Shown: positions 1-7,610, counted from the stretch's first letter. The stretch is 49,992 nt of DNA from Desulfovirgula sp. (GCA_020725585.1 DYES01000054.1:1-49992), one strand, 5' to 3'. The notes: generated from the letters alone by a model not told the origin. Numbers and translations are program-made.

Positions 1-160
1 CGAGCTTGTTGAACTTTCCCAGGGGGTCACAGGTAGCAGGCACTTCGTCCGCCACAATTTGCGAAGTCAAGGCGCGTCCGCCCAAAAGGGCGTATTTTTG
101 GGGTACGTCTTCGAACTTCACTTCTTTTTTGGTCATGTTGACCCTTAACAATCTGGCCAC
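1..160 (-). CDS. Aldehyde:ferredoxin oxidoreductase, N-terminal fragment (runs off the window)
   Basis: The minus strand from a GTG at 160 reads MARLLRVNMTKKEV, then a GGRALTSQIVADEVP segment and DPLGKFNKL. This is the usual opening of tungsten-dependent aldehyde:ferredoxin oxidoreductases, which oxidise aldehydes to acids with ferredoxin as acceptor in the cytoplasm. Only about 53 residues are inside the window, so cofactor-binding motifs cannot be checked. The GTG is chosen because a GGGGGGA ribosome-binding site sits just upstream and the MARLLRVNMT opening is typical of the family. A good promoter lies about 45 bp upstream, so the gene probably heads its own transcript. Confidence 0.85.
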   Translation of the reverse strand, partial: MARLLRVNMTKKEVKFEDVPQKYALLGGRALTSQIVADEVPATCDPLGKFNKL

Positions 161-202
161 AAACTTCCCCCCATTTTAAAAATATTGTTAAATATATAAC
201 TA

Positions 203-230
203 ATTATATTACATACACCGGGGGTGTCAA
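203..230 (-). promoter_or_regulatory. Sigma-A-type promoter of the AOR gene
   Basis: On the minus strand TTGACA (230-225) and TATAAT (208-203) are separated by 16 bp in an AT-rich stretch upstream of the AOR start. Both hexamers are perfect consensus; the spacer is 1 bp short of ideal. Confidence 0.8.
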
Positions 231-289
231 TATAAGCCTTGTTCATTCACCCCGCCCGGCAGACTGTTTTTTTCTTTTTTTACAGCTTT

Positions 290-592
290 TTACCTGTTTT
301 TCTTTCCGCCGGATCGCTCCCATTGCGGGGAAGGTGTCTTTCCCAGTATTTTAATTGCCAGGCGCCCATTTGTGGCTTGAGCGCTGATGTACACGGGGGA
401 AGAGAAGTTGTTTTTAAACTTCAAATCCAGGGTTTTATCCGCCACGGTGGCGCCAAAACCTTCTTTAACGTTAGGGGACGGGCATGGTGTGCCGGTGCCG
501 TCCACAATTTCCAGGCCGGCCAGCCTGGCGGCGTTGTAAAGAGATCTGGACACCCGGCAGATTCGGTCCTGCAGAAGATCGAAAAACGCAAA
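290..592 (-). pseudogene. VanW-family C-terminal remnant
   Basis: The open frame reads from just after an in-frame TAA (595-593) through ICRVSRSLYNAARLAGLEIV and then DLKFKNNFSSPVYI before stopping at 290. This matches the conserved C-terminal core of VanW proteins (the CQVSTTLYNAA...LAGL motif and the following DLKFrN..spvyI strand region), a cell-envelope family of unclear function linked to glycopeptide-resistance clusters. The large N-terminal part (signal peptide, G5/peptidoglycan-binding region) is absent, and the frame is closed immediately upstream by the end of the preceding B12-binding-type gene. I read it as a truncated, decayed copy. It could still be translated as about 87 residues from a downstream GTG, but it would lack a signal peptide. 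Confidence 0.7.
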
Positions 593-598
593 TTACGG

Positions 599-1423
599 TC
601 AAGGCAAAGAGAACAGGGTAGAGAGCTTTTCGATCCCGTCAATCAAGCGCGGGCCGGGCCTGCACAGCCAGGTGCAGGGGACGGGAAAGACCCGCCCCTT
701 TTTTGCCGCCGTCACCCCGGCCAGGCGAGGGTGGCTGAGGAGCCCGGACACCTCCCTGGCGCAGGGAGGATTCGCCAGCCGGCACCCCGGGCACCTTTTC
801 CTGGGCGCACGGCCCGGCGCCGTCCCGCAGGCGATAACAATCTCCGGGTCGTACTCCACCACTTCGTCCCAGGAAAGATAAAGAAAGGAAACCTCTTGCC
901 GGGCCGGCAGCAATCCGGCGCCGGCAAGAAAAAGGGCGTCATACTGGCAGGAAGCGGGGCCGGGAGTGGTCAACGGGTCCTCGGTCATCAAAAAGAAAAC
1001 CCTGGGCCTTCCGGAACGGGACATTTTTTCCTGCAGGCGGGCAGTCCTTTCCCGCAAGGAGGCCACCAGGTTCCGCCCCGCCGCCCCCGCCCCGGCCAAC
1101 CCGGCAATTTCTCCCATGCCCTGCAGCAATTCCGCCACCGTGCGCGGCAGAAAATCCCGCACCAGGATTCCCGCTTTTTGCAGTTCTTCCCGGCGGCTGT
1201 CGTCCAGGCGCAGGTTTGCGCTGGCTACGACCAGGCTGGGCTGCAAAGAGATGATCCTGGCCAGATCCGGTTCGGCAAAAAGACCCACCCTAGTTTTCCC
1301 CGCTGTTTCCGGGGGGTAATCGCAGTTCGCCGTCACCCCGACCACCTGCTCCCCCAGTCCCAGGGCAAAAAGAATTTCCGTATGGGAAGGGGCTAAGGAG
1401 ACTATTCTTATGGGCGATTTCAT
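599..1423 (-). CDS. Cobalamin/corrinoid-binding protein, BtuF-like, no signal peptide
   Basis: The protein starts with MKSPIRIVSLAPSHTEILFALG and continues with a VVGVTANCDYPPE segment. This is the signature of the BtuF/FecB periplasmic-binding fold that captures cobalamin or related corrinoids. Near the C-terminus are the family's VPCTWLCRPGPRL motif and an extra cysteine cluster (KRCPGCRLANPPC). No signal peptide or lipobox is visible, so it may act in the cytoplasm like other leaderless members. The ATG at 1423 is preferred over the upstream TTG at 1459 because family homology begins there. No transporter permease or ATPase is adjacent; its 3' end abuts the VanW remnant. The ligand is inferred from family resemblance only. 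Confidence 0.75.
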   Translation of the reverse strand: MKSPIRIVSLAPSHTEILFALGLGEQVVGVTANCDYPPETAGKTRVGLFAEPDLARIISLQPSLVVASANLRLDDSRREELQKAGILVRDFLPRTVAELLQGMGEIAGLAGAGAAGRNLVASLRERTARLQEKMSRSGRPRVFFLMTEDPLTTPGPASCQYDALFLAGAGLLPARQEVSFLYLSWDEVVEYDPEIVIACGTAPGRAPRKRCPGCRLANPPCAREVSGLLSHPRLAGVTAAKKGRVFPVPCTWLCRPGPRLIDGIEKLSTLFSLP

Positions 1424-1682
1424 GGCCAACAAGCCGGGCTCATCTCCACCAAAAAGCAAAAACTTTCAGTTTACAAAGAAGCGGCGCGCCACTGTAAACT
1501 GTAAACGGCATTGGGCTATTCCCCGTCTTTTGCGTTAGCATCAGGTTTTATTTTAACATAAGTTAACCTCATTTGATCAAGGCAAAAAATTTAAAAAGAA
1601 AATTATGGCCAAACCAGGGAATCACGTACCCACGCGCCCTGCGTTCCGCCAGTTCCTGTCCGGCTTGCGGCCCAAACCAGAG

Positions 1683-1709
1683 GCAGCCGGACAAGACTGA
1701 TCCGGCTGC
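1683..1709 (-). other. Stem-loop downstream of hcp
   Basis: A perfect 9-bp stem (GCAGCCGGA/TCCGGCTGC) with a 9-nt loop lies about 20 bp past the hcp stop codon. There is no U-tract, so it is more likely a 3'-end stabiliser or Rho-dependent termination boundary than an intrinsic terminator. The rest of 1460-1728 shows nothing else recognisable. Confidence 0.5.
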
Positions 1710-1728
1710 GCCGAGAATACATCAATAT

Positions 1729-3009
1729 CTACGCGAGCATCCGGGCAAAATCACTCCGGGGATTGTCGATTAACCGCAGGCCAAAGGTCTCCCGCAGCAC
1801 TTTGAGCACGCCCGGGGTAATGAAGGCGGGCGGCCGCGGCCCTAAGTAAATCTTTTTGATGCCCAGATGCAGAAGCGTCAGCAGGATCGCCACCGCCTTT
1901 TGCTCAAACCAGGAGAGCACCAGGGAAAGCGGCAGGTCGTTAACCGGGCACTTAAAGGCGTCGGCCAGCGCGGCGGCAATTTGAACTGCCGAGTAGGCGT
2001 TGTTGCACTGCCCGATGTCCAGAAGGCGGGGGATGCCGTCGATGTCCCCGAAGTCGAGATCGTTAAAGCGGTACTTCCCGCAGGCCAGGGTCAAGATCAC
2101 GCAGTCCTGAGGCACGAGCTGAACAAACTCGCGGTAATAGGGGTGCGTCTTGGAGGGCGAATCGCAGCCGCCGACCAGAAAGAAGTGGCGGATCTTGCCG
2201 GCCTTCACCGCTTCAATGAGCTTGCCGGCCAGGGCGAGCACCGCCTTATGGTGAAAGCCGGTGGTGACGGCTCCCCCTTGCTCCTCCGGCAGAGCAGGCA
2301 GGGAAAGAGCCTTTTCAATGACGGGCGTAAAATCCCGGTTTTCTATGTGCTTGACCCCTTCCACGCCCGCCACGCCGCAGGTAAACAGGCGGTCCTTATA
2401 CGTCTCCCTGGGGATCAAAACACAGTTGGTGGTGGCCAGGATGGCGCCCGGAAAGGCTTCAAAGTCGTTTCTTTGCTTTACCCAGGAGCCCCCCCAGTTT
2501 CCAACCAGGTGGGGGAATTTTTTAAGTTCCGGGTAGGCGTGGGCGGGAAGCATTTCTCCGTTGGTGTAAACGTTGATTCCCCTGCCTTCAGTCTGCTTGA
2601 GCAGTTCGTAAAGATCAAGCAAATCGTGGCCGGAAATCAAGATGCCGGGGCCCGCCTTGGTGCCCGTGGAAACGGCCGTCGGCTGCGGCTCACCGAACTT
2701 CTCCGTGTGTGCTCTGTCCAGCAAGGCCATCGTTTTCAAGTTCATTTCCCCGCACTTGAGAACCAGCTTTACCCACCTTTGCAGGTCAAAATTAACGTTG
2801 GTCAGCGTGGAAAAAAGGGCCTCGTGCATAAAAGCGTCCACTTCCGGGTCCGCGTAACCCAATTCCCTGGCGTGGTAGGCATAGGCGGAAACCCCCTTTA
2901 AGCCGAAGATCAACGTATCCTGCAGGCTGGCCACATCTTCGTTTTTGCCGCACACGCCCGTTTTGGTGCAACCCGCCGGCGGGGTCTGCGAACACTGGTA
3001 ACAAAACAT
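1729..3009 (-). CDS. hcp: Hydroxylamine reductase / hybrid cluster protein (short, class III type)
   Basis: The 426-residue protein opens with MFCYQCSQTPPAGC; Cys3, Cys6, Cys14 and Cys20 (CX2CX7CX5C) bind the N-terminal FeS cluster. All hybrid-cluster ligands of the family are visible in order: His in ISGHDL, Glu in TNGEML, Cys in TTNCVL, Cys in FTCGVAG, Cys in GGCDSP, Cys in LACGKY and Glu in SWFEQK. The length is well under the usual 540-550, matching the class III proteins of thermophiles that lack a segment after the first cysteines. Hcp reduces hydroxylamine and/or NO and counters nitrosative stress. The ATG at 3009 follows AAAGGAG with good spacing. It is the last gene of an operon with a ferredoxin and an ArsC-like protein. 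Confidence 0.93.
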   Translation of the reverse strand: MFCYQCSQTPPAGCTKTGVCGKNEDVASLQDTLIFGLKGVSAYAYHARELGYADPEVDAFMHEALFSTLTNVNFDLQRWVKLVLKCGEMNLKTMALLDRAHTEKFGEPQPTAVSTGTKAGPGILISGHDLLDLYELLKQTEGRGINVYTNGEMLPAHAYPELKKFPHLVGNWGGSWVKQRNDFEAFPGAILATTNCVLIPRETYKDRLFTCGVAGVEGVKHIENRDFTPVIEKALSLPALPEEQGGAVTTGFHHKAVLALAGKLIEAVKAGKIRHFFLVGGCDSPSKTHPYYREFVQLVPQDCVILTLACGKYRFNDLDFGDIDGIPRLLDIGQCNNAYSAVQIAAALADAFKCPVNDLPLSLVLSWFEQKAVAILLTLLHLGIKKIYLGPRPPAFITPGVLKVLRETFGLRLIDNPRSDFARMLA

Positions 3010-3062
3010 AAAGCACTCTCCTTTCACTTCAAATCAAAAGTCCGGATCCTCCTGAGCACAAT

Positions 3063-3878
3063 TCAACTCTTACCGCCTGCTTTATCACCCCCTTCGGAAG
3101 TTCTAAGCTCTCCTTTGATGCCCATCATGACGGTTTCCAGGGGAATATCTTTGCCGCTTTCCGCCAGGACTTCCCTGGCCAGGTGGACAAAACCGTAGCA
3201 GCAGGGAACTTCCATGTAGATGACCGTTAAGCTTTTTGGATTGGAGGCGGCTATGATTTGCTCCAATTTCTGCCGGTAAGCGGCAATGTCATCCAGCTTG
3301 GGGCAGCCAACGGCGATGGCCCTGCCCTTCAGGAAATCGCGGTGGAAGTTGGCGTAGGCGAAGGGAACGCAGTCGGCAACCAGGACCAGGTCCGCGTTTT
3401 GAAAATACGGCGCGGACGGCGGAACCAGATGAAGCTGAACCGGCCACTGCCGGAGTTCCGAACTGATTCTCCCTTCTTCCTCCTCCCCTGCTTTTTCTTT
3501 TTCATTTTCATCCCAGTGCAGCATCTGGGAGGAAGGGCAGCAGGCCCCTGCCGGCTGCGCGGGCGCCCCGGAGAGTTCATGGGCATGCTCCTGAAGGTGC
3601 CGCAAGTGCCTTTCCAAAAGTTCGGGCGACTTCTCCCGCAGGTGGGCGACCACTCCTTCGCCGTCGTACTCCTCCACTTCCTTTTCTTCAACACTCAGCG
3701 CCCCCCGGGGGCAATTCCCGAGGCACGCGCCCAGGCCGTCGCAAAAACTCTCTTTCACCAGTTTTACCTTGCCGTCGATCACCTGCAGCGCTCCTTCCGG
3801 GCAGGCGGGAAGGCAAAGCCCGCACCCGTCGCATTTTTCCTCGTCAATCCGGATAATTTTTCTCCTTACCCTGGCCAT
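3063..3878 (-). CDS. 4Fe-4S ferredoxin-domain protein associated with Hcp
   Basis: Residues 14-30 contain a standard cluster motif (CDGCGLCLPACP). A second motif follows as CDGLGACLGNCP, where the second Cys is replaced by Leu, as in one-and-a-half-cluster ferredoxins. A low-complexity Glu/Lys stretch and a cysteine pair (GACCPSS) link to a C-terminal domain of about 120 residues with ADCVPFAYANFHRDF, a VGCPKLDD motif and VPCCYGF. This architecture recurs next to Hcp in anaerobes and probably passes electrons to it; the electron-donor role is inferred from context. It starts 1 bp after the upstream ArsC-like gene ends and precedes hcp by 53 bp, so the three are almost certainly cotranscribed. 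Confidence 0.85.
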   Translation of the reverse strand: MARVRRKIIRIDEEKCDGCGLCLPACPEGALQVIDGKVKLVKESFCDGLGACLGNCPRGALSVEEKEVEEYDGEGVVAHLREKSPELLERHLRHLQEHAHELSGAPAQPAGACCPSSQMLHWDENEKEKAGEEEEGRISSELRQWPVQLHLVPPSAPYFQNADLVLVADCVPFAYANFHRDFLKGRAIAVGCPKLDDIAAYRQKLEQIIAASNPKSLTVIYMEVPCCYGFVHLAREVLAESGKDIPLETVMMGIKGELRTSEGGDKAGGKS

Positions 3879-3879
3879 T

Positions 3880-4479
3880 TTAAGCCACCTCCTTGAGTAA
3901 TTCAGAAACCTTTTCTTTGATCATCCGAAGCGTTTGCCGGTACTCTTCAATTTTTTTCTCCCGCGGGCCCGGAACGTCCCAGGCAATCACCTGCGCCTCC
4001 GGCAGCGCCGGGGGCTCCACGTCCGGGCCCACCGCCACCACGATATCGACGGGGCCTATTTTGGAGATGCTCTTGGGTCTCCCGTTCCAGATGATTTCCT
4101 CCTCGCGGAGAACCGCCAGCGCCTTCCGGTCCACTTCCGGCGCAGGGTGCGTTCCCGCGCTCAGAAACCCCAAGTTCGGCGCTGCGCTTAATTTTTTGGC
4201 CAGCGCCTCGGCCATCACGCTCCGGCAGGCGTTTTCCACGCCCAAAAAGACAATTCTTTTTTTCTTGAGCTTTTTATAAAGCTCTTCGCCCACGCATTCT
4301 TTGGCGTACTTACACCACTGGAGGCACGACTCCAAATCGTTATAAACGGTAAATCCGCACCTGTCGCACCTGACCTGCACGTCGTTGGAAAAAAGCTCCA
4401 CCTCTGCTCCGCATTCCGGACACTTCTTTATTTTCAGCGTCGGTGTGCCCCCGAGCGAACCCGGACATTTGTTGAACAT
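3880..4479 (-). CDS. Zinc-ribbon/ArsC-like (low-molecular-weight phosphatase fold) protein with lost catalytic residues
   Basis: Residues 20-41 form a zinc ribbon (CPEC and CDRC), followed by three more cysteines in SCLQWCKYAKEC (52, 56, 62). Residues 74-199 resemble the arsenate reductase/LMW protein-tyrosine phosphatase fold. The phosphate-loop region reads FLGVENACRS, so the nucleophilic Cys of CX5R is Gly80, while Arg86 is kept. The usual VPDP general-acid motif reads VPGP (Gly171). Both catalytic residues are therefore missing, which suggests a binding, regulatory or scaffold role instead of catalysis. ATG 4479 is chosen because AGGAG lies 9 bp upstream; three other start codons sit between. 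First gene of the hcp operon. Confidence 0.75.
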   Translation of the reverse strand: MFNKCPGSLGGTPTLKIKKCPECGAEVELFSNDVQVRCDRCGFTVYNDLESCLQWCKYAKECVGEELYKKLKKKRIVFLGVENACRSVMAEALAKKLSAAPNLGFLSAGTHPAPEVDRKALAVLREEEIIWNGRPKSISKIGPVDIVVAVGPDVEPPALPEAQVIAWDVPGPREKKIEEYRQTLRMIKEKVSELLKEVA

Positions 4480-4641
4480 CACCATCATCTCCTGACGGCC
4501 ATCATTTTTATAAATCGATAAATCGTTTTGATAAGTAAGTATGGAGCAAAATGCGTGCCAGCAGGGAAAAGCCTGAAAAGTTTTTAAAAATGCCCGGGCG
4601 GCAAGGGCTGGCGGGCATTGAAAAGAGGGTCTGAAAAAAAC

Positions 4642-4799
4642 TGTCTCACATATTTTAAGACACCGGGATTCGGAATTTTCCCTGAAAAAACAGGGGAAAC
4701 GGGAGGAAGGAGGGGTACAGGCCAACAGAATCAAGGGCCAAGAAAGGCCAGGAGAGGTGCCTCGCCACGGCCCCAGGTGAATCAAAATTTTTTGAGACA
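4642..4799. mobile_element. MITE-like element or solo insertion-sequence remnant with imperfect terminal inverted repeats
   Basis: TGTCTCA begins the left end (4642) and TGAGACA closes the right end (4799). The match continues inward as about 26 bp of imperfect inverted repeat, including TTTTaagaCACCgGGG against TTTTgattCACCtGGGG. The 158-bp interior has no plausible coding region and I see no clear target-site duplication. It lies upstream of the hcp operon start. This could be a MITE, the two fused ends of a deleted IS, or chance; the shared ends make the first two more likely. Confidence 0.45.
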
Positions 4800-4844
4800 C
4801 TTGAAACAGGCCAAATCCAGCATCGTCGAAGATTTATGTTTTTG

Positions 4845-4940
4845 GCTATAACCTTTGCTTGAGATTAACCAACCTGCTGTTCGTCCAACGCGCTTGAAGA
4901 TGCTCCTTATGGACGAACGGCAGGTAAGGTTTAGCTAAAG
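4845..4940 (+). repeat. Dispersed palindromic repeat, copy A (complete)
   Basis: Arms ACCTGCTGTTCGTCC (4872-4886) and GGACGAACGGCAGGT (4911-4925) pair with one mismatch across a 24-nt loop. They are flanked by TATAACCTTTGCTT on the left and AAGGTTTAGC on the right. Related copies occur near 14.6, 19.1 (reverse orientation) and 35.1 kb. The rest of the 4480-5066 gap, apart from the MITE-like element, holds no gene or other signal I can identify. Confidence 0.65.
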
Positions 4941-5066
4941 AACGAAAGATAATAAACAAATTAAATTTATGTTGTTAAACAAACAGGGATTTTGTTAAAA
5001 GATGTCGAAATTAACCAGCGCGCAAGGCAAAAGAAATAAATTCCAACGAGGAAGGGATGATCCCCG

Positions 5067-6314
5067 CTGAACTTAACCATCGAAACAACCCGCCTGCTCT
5101 CCGCTCTCTCCCTGTGCCTTGATTTTTCCTACCGGGGCCTGAACCGGCACCACCAGCGGGTGGCTTACCTCTCCCTTAACCTGGCCGAAGAATTAGGATT
5201 GAGCCGGGAGGAAAAAGCCCTTTGCTTCACCTCGGCCATCGTTCATGACGCAGGGGTGAGCACCTGGCGGGAGAAGAAACCGCTGGAGGCGTTTGACGTA
5301 GACAATCCCTGGGACCACTGCCGGCGCGGCCACCAGTTAATAAAGCAGGCCAATTGTCTGCAGCCGGCCGCGGACGTGATTTTGAGCCACCACGATTCCT
5401 GGCGCGGCCCCAACCCCTCCGGCCGGGCGGGGGAAGACATCCCGCTGGCGGCGAGAATCATTCACCTCGCCGACCGTCTGGACATCCTGCTGCAGTACGA
5501 ACGCTGCATTCTGGATCAGTGGGAGGACGCTTTGAAAAGAATTAAAGACTTGGCCGGAGAGCTCTTTGACCCCCGGCTGGTGAGCGCCCTCGAGAGCCTT
5601 GCCCGGAAAGAAAGCTTCTGGTTTGACCTGATGTCCCCTTTCATGATTAAGAGACTCTCCGAACTGGTCGAAACGATGCCGTTTGCCATCGGCCCCGAAG
5701 AATTGCGCTCCCTGGCCGGGCTGTTCGCCGCCGTCATCGACGCCAAAAGCCCCTTCACCTACCATCATTCCCGCCGGGTGGCGGGCGTGGCCGTCTTTTT
5801 GGGCGAAGAACTGGGCTTAAAAAAAGAAGAACTGGCCGTTTTGGAAGTGGCCGGCCTGCTCCACGACCTGGGAAAACTCTGCGTGCCCGACGAAATTTTA
5901 GAAAAGCCGGCCTCTTTAACGCCCCACGAATACAACGTGATGAAGCAGCACGTCTATTACACTTACCGGATCCTGGAGGATGCGGGCGGCCTGGGGCCCA
6001 TTCCCGCCTGGGCGGGCTACCATCACGAAAAACTGGACGGCCAGGGCTACCCCTTCCATTTAAAAGACGAGCAGCTTTCCCTGCCGGCCCGAATCATGGC
6101 GGTCAGCGACATCTTCACGGCCCTGCGCGAAGACCGCCCTTACCGACTGGGAATGGGGAAGCAAAAAGTGACGCAAATCCTGACCGGGCAGAGCAAAAAC
6201 GGCGCCCTGGACACAAGAGTAGTGGCGGCCTGCCTGGAAAATTTCGAACGGTTAGATTCTCTTTTCTCGGCGCCCCGGAAGGAAGACATACCAGCTGATT
6301 TTCCGGAAAAATAA
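5067..6314 (+). CDS. Tandem HD / HD-GYP domain protein (probable cyclic-di-GMP phosphodiesterase)
   Basis: The N-terminal half is an HD-like domain (RHHQRVAYLS, IVHDAG, ILSHHDSW, HLADRLD). The C-terminal half, from about residue 220, is a full HD-GYP domain: HHSRRVAG, LLHDLGKL, GYHHEKLDGQGYP and DIFTALREDRPYR. HD-GYP proteins hydrolyse c-di-GMP to pGpG/GMP in the cytoplasm. The first GTG (5160) would cut off conserved sequence; the frame stays open and HD-like back to a TGA at 5058-5060. I place the start at CTG 5067, 9 bp after AAGGGA. An ATG at 5057 is in another frame, so a non-AUG start or a frameshift is possible. One of only two plus-strand genes here. Confidence 0.85.
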   Translation: MNLTIETTRLLSALSLCLDFSYRGLNRHHQRVAYLSLNLAEELGLSREEKALCFTSAIVHDAGVSTWREKKPLEAFDVDNPWDHCRRGHQLIKQANCLQPAADVILSHHDSWRGPNPSGRAGEDIPLAARIIHLADRLDILLQYERCILDQWEDALKRIKDLAGELFDPRLVSALESLARKESFWFDLMSPFMIKRLSELVETMPFAIGPEELRSLAGLFAAVIDAKSPFTYHHSRRVAGVAVFLGEELGLKKEELAVLEVAGLLHDLGKLCVPDEILEKPASLTPHEYNVMKQHVYYTYRILEDAGGLGPIPAWAGYHHEKLDGQGYPFHLKDEQLSLPARIMAVSDIFTALREDRPYRLGMGKQKVTQILTGQSKNGALDTRVVAACLENFERLDSLFSAPRKEDIPADFPEK

Positions 6315-6329
6315 CCGCTTGGAGCCGCC

Positions 6330-6917
6330 CTAAGAACCGCCCAAAATCAGGCCCACCCTATCGGCTTCTTCCAGCGCGGCTGCGTTTTTAAGGATGTCCC
6401 CCCTTTTATCCACCCCGGCGTAGCAAAGGGTGGCGAAAAGGTCGATCTCCAGCATTTTAAAGAAATACCGCGCCACCTGCAGGGCGCCGTCAAACACCCC
6501 GGGCAGGGTGGTTCCGGCGCAGCTGATAAAAACACCCCGCCGCGCCGGGCGGCGCTCCCTGTCTGGAACCACACTCTTGCCCAGCAGGTACCTGGCGGCC
6601 CAAAACTGCTGGGCGCGGTCGATGAACATTTTCGCCTGCGCGCAGATCCCCATGGAAAAAACGGGGGCGGCCAGGATCAGGCGATCGGCCGCCAGGATCC
6701 TGTCAAAAAGAAACCCCGCGTCGTCGTCCACTACGCATCTGCCCGTAGCGTAGCAGCCCTCGCAGGCGCGGCAGGGGGCGCAGCGGTAGTCCGCCAGAAA
6801 CAAAAATTCTGTCTGGCCTCCTGCCCGACGGCACGCCTCGAGGGCCTGCCCGGCCAAAAGGGCGGTATTCCCGTCCCGGCGCGGACTGCAGGCCAGGGCC
6901 AGGCACTTCGTTCCCAT
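6330..6917 (-). CDS. Iron-sulfur flavoprotein / NADPH-dependent FMN reductase family protein
   Basis: The flavodoxin-like start (LALACSPRRDGNTALLAG) carries the FMN phosphate-binding loop. A compact cysteine motif (CAPCRACEGCYATGRC, about residues 46-61) matches the 4Fe-4S site of Isf-type flavoproteins, and AAPVFSMGICAQAKMFIDR forms the FMN-binding core. Such proteins move electrons between ferredoxin or rubredoxin and other acceptors, and some reduce O2 or H2O2. At 195 residues it is normal for the family. It begins 6 bp after the rubredoxin-fusion gene ends and is the last gene of the oxidative-stress operon. The exact partner is not shown by the sequence. Confidence 0.85.
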   Translation of the reverse strand: MGTKCLALACSPRRDGNTALLAGQALEACRRAGGQTEFLFLADYRCAPCRACEGCYATGRCVVDDDAGFLFDRILAADRLILAAPVFSMGICAQAKMFIDRAQQFWAARYLLGKSVVPDRERRPARRGVFISCAGTTLPGVFDGALQVARYFFKMLEIDLFATLCYAGVDKRGDILKNAAALEEADRVGLILGGS

Positions 6918-6923
6918 CCATAA

Positions 6924-7610
6924 CTAACCTTCTTTTTCAAATTCCTCTTTGCCCGCCCCGCAGACAGGACACGTCCAGTCGTCAGGGAGCTTTTCAAAGG
7001 GGGTGTCCGGAGGAATGTCGTTCTCCGGATCGCCAAGCAGCGGATCGTAAACGTAGCCGCAAACGGTACAGACGTATTTATCCATGGATACACTCCTTTC
7101 ATCCTTTTTTGGAGTATACACCGGAGCGGTTTGGGGAACGCTTCCCCTCTTCACCTGGTGGTAATAAGCGTACGTCATCGGGATGCCCTCTTTGAGAACT
7201 TCCGCGGCGCGCACCTTCCCAATGAAAATGTTGTGGGTGCCCGCGTCCACTTCCTGGATCACTTCCGCCTCCAGCCAGGCCAGGGTGTGCCCGGTAACAT
7301 AAGGCACGCCCCCGGGTGTTAACCGGTAGCTTACACCGGCAAATTTATCCGTTTCCCGGCCCGATTTGAAACCAAACTGGCCAATCAGCGCCAGGGGAGC
7401 CTCCTGGGCGAGGACGGAAACGGCAAAAACTTTACTGTCGCGGATATATTCGTTAGTCAGGTTCTGTTTGTTTATGCTTACCGCAATCGTGGGCGGATCG
7501 TTGGAAATCTGAAAAGCAGTATTGGCGATCTGGCCGTTTAAGCGATCCCCTTTCTTCGAGGCGACAATGTAAAGACCGTAGCTGATTTTATGCAGAGCTT
7601 TGGGATCCAA
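6924..7610 (-). CDS. hrb: High-molecular-weight rubredoxin (flavin reductase domain fused to rubredoxin)
   Basis: Residues 1-160 are a flavin-reductase-like FMN-binding domain ([36 protein letters not shown]). The C-terminal 53 residues are a complete rubredoxin with [10 protein letters not shown] and CPVCGAG iron ligands. The same fusion in Moorella passes electrons from NADH oxidoreductase to flavodiiron protein, so this is its likely role beside the fprA-like gene. The TTG at 7610 is preferred: AAGGAAGGGG precedes it by 8 bp and homology starts there, giving 228 residues. An in-frame ATG with its own strong ribosome-binding site opens the rubredoxin part (see the entry at 7083). Confidence 0.9.
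   Translation of the reverse strand: MDPKALHKISYGLYIVASKKGDRLNGQIANTAFQISNDPPTIAVSINKQNLTNEYIRDSKVFAVSVLAQEAPLALIGQFGFKSGRETDKFAGVSYRLTPGGVPYVTGHTLAWLEAEVIQEVDAGTHNIFIGKVRAAEVLKEGIPMTYAYYHQVKRGSVPQTAPVYTPKKDERSVSMDKYVCTVCGYVYDPLLGDPENDIPPDTPFEKLPDDWTCPVCGAGKEEFEKEG
7083..7099 (-). promoter_or_regulatory. Internal ribosome-binding site and ATG for free rubredoxin inside hrb
   Basis: AAAGGAG (7099-7093) stands 7 bp before an in-frame ATG (7085) within hrb. Translation from it would give a 53-residue [11 protein letters not shown] protein, the normal size of stand-alone rubredoxin. The arrangement allows both the fusion and a free rubredoxin from one gene. The dual product is inferred. Confidence 0.6.

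Noticed and set aside
239-1396. Long open frame on the plus strand across the BtuF-like gene
   Set aside because: Low-complexity, Arg/Gly/Pro-rich translation antisense to a clear family member.
1475-1515. Possible cobalamin riboswitch near the BtuF-like gene (GCCACTGTAA on the plus strand)
   Set aside because: It is on the strand opposite to the gene, and no B12 box or other conserved core is present.
1867-2901. Long plus-strand open frame antisense to hcp
   Set aside because: Composition typical of antisense frames in GC-rich coding DNA; hcp on the minus strand is certain.
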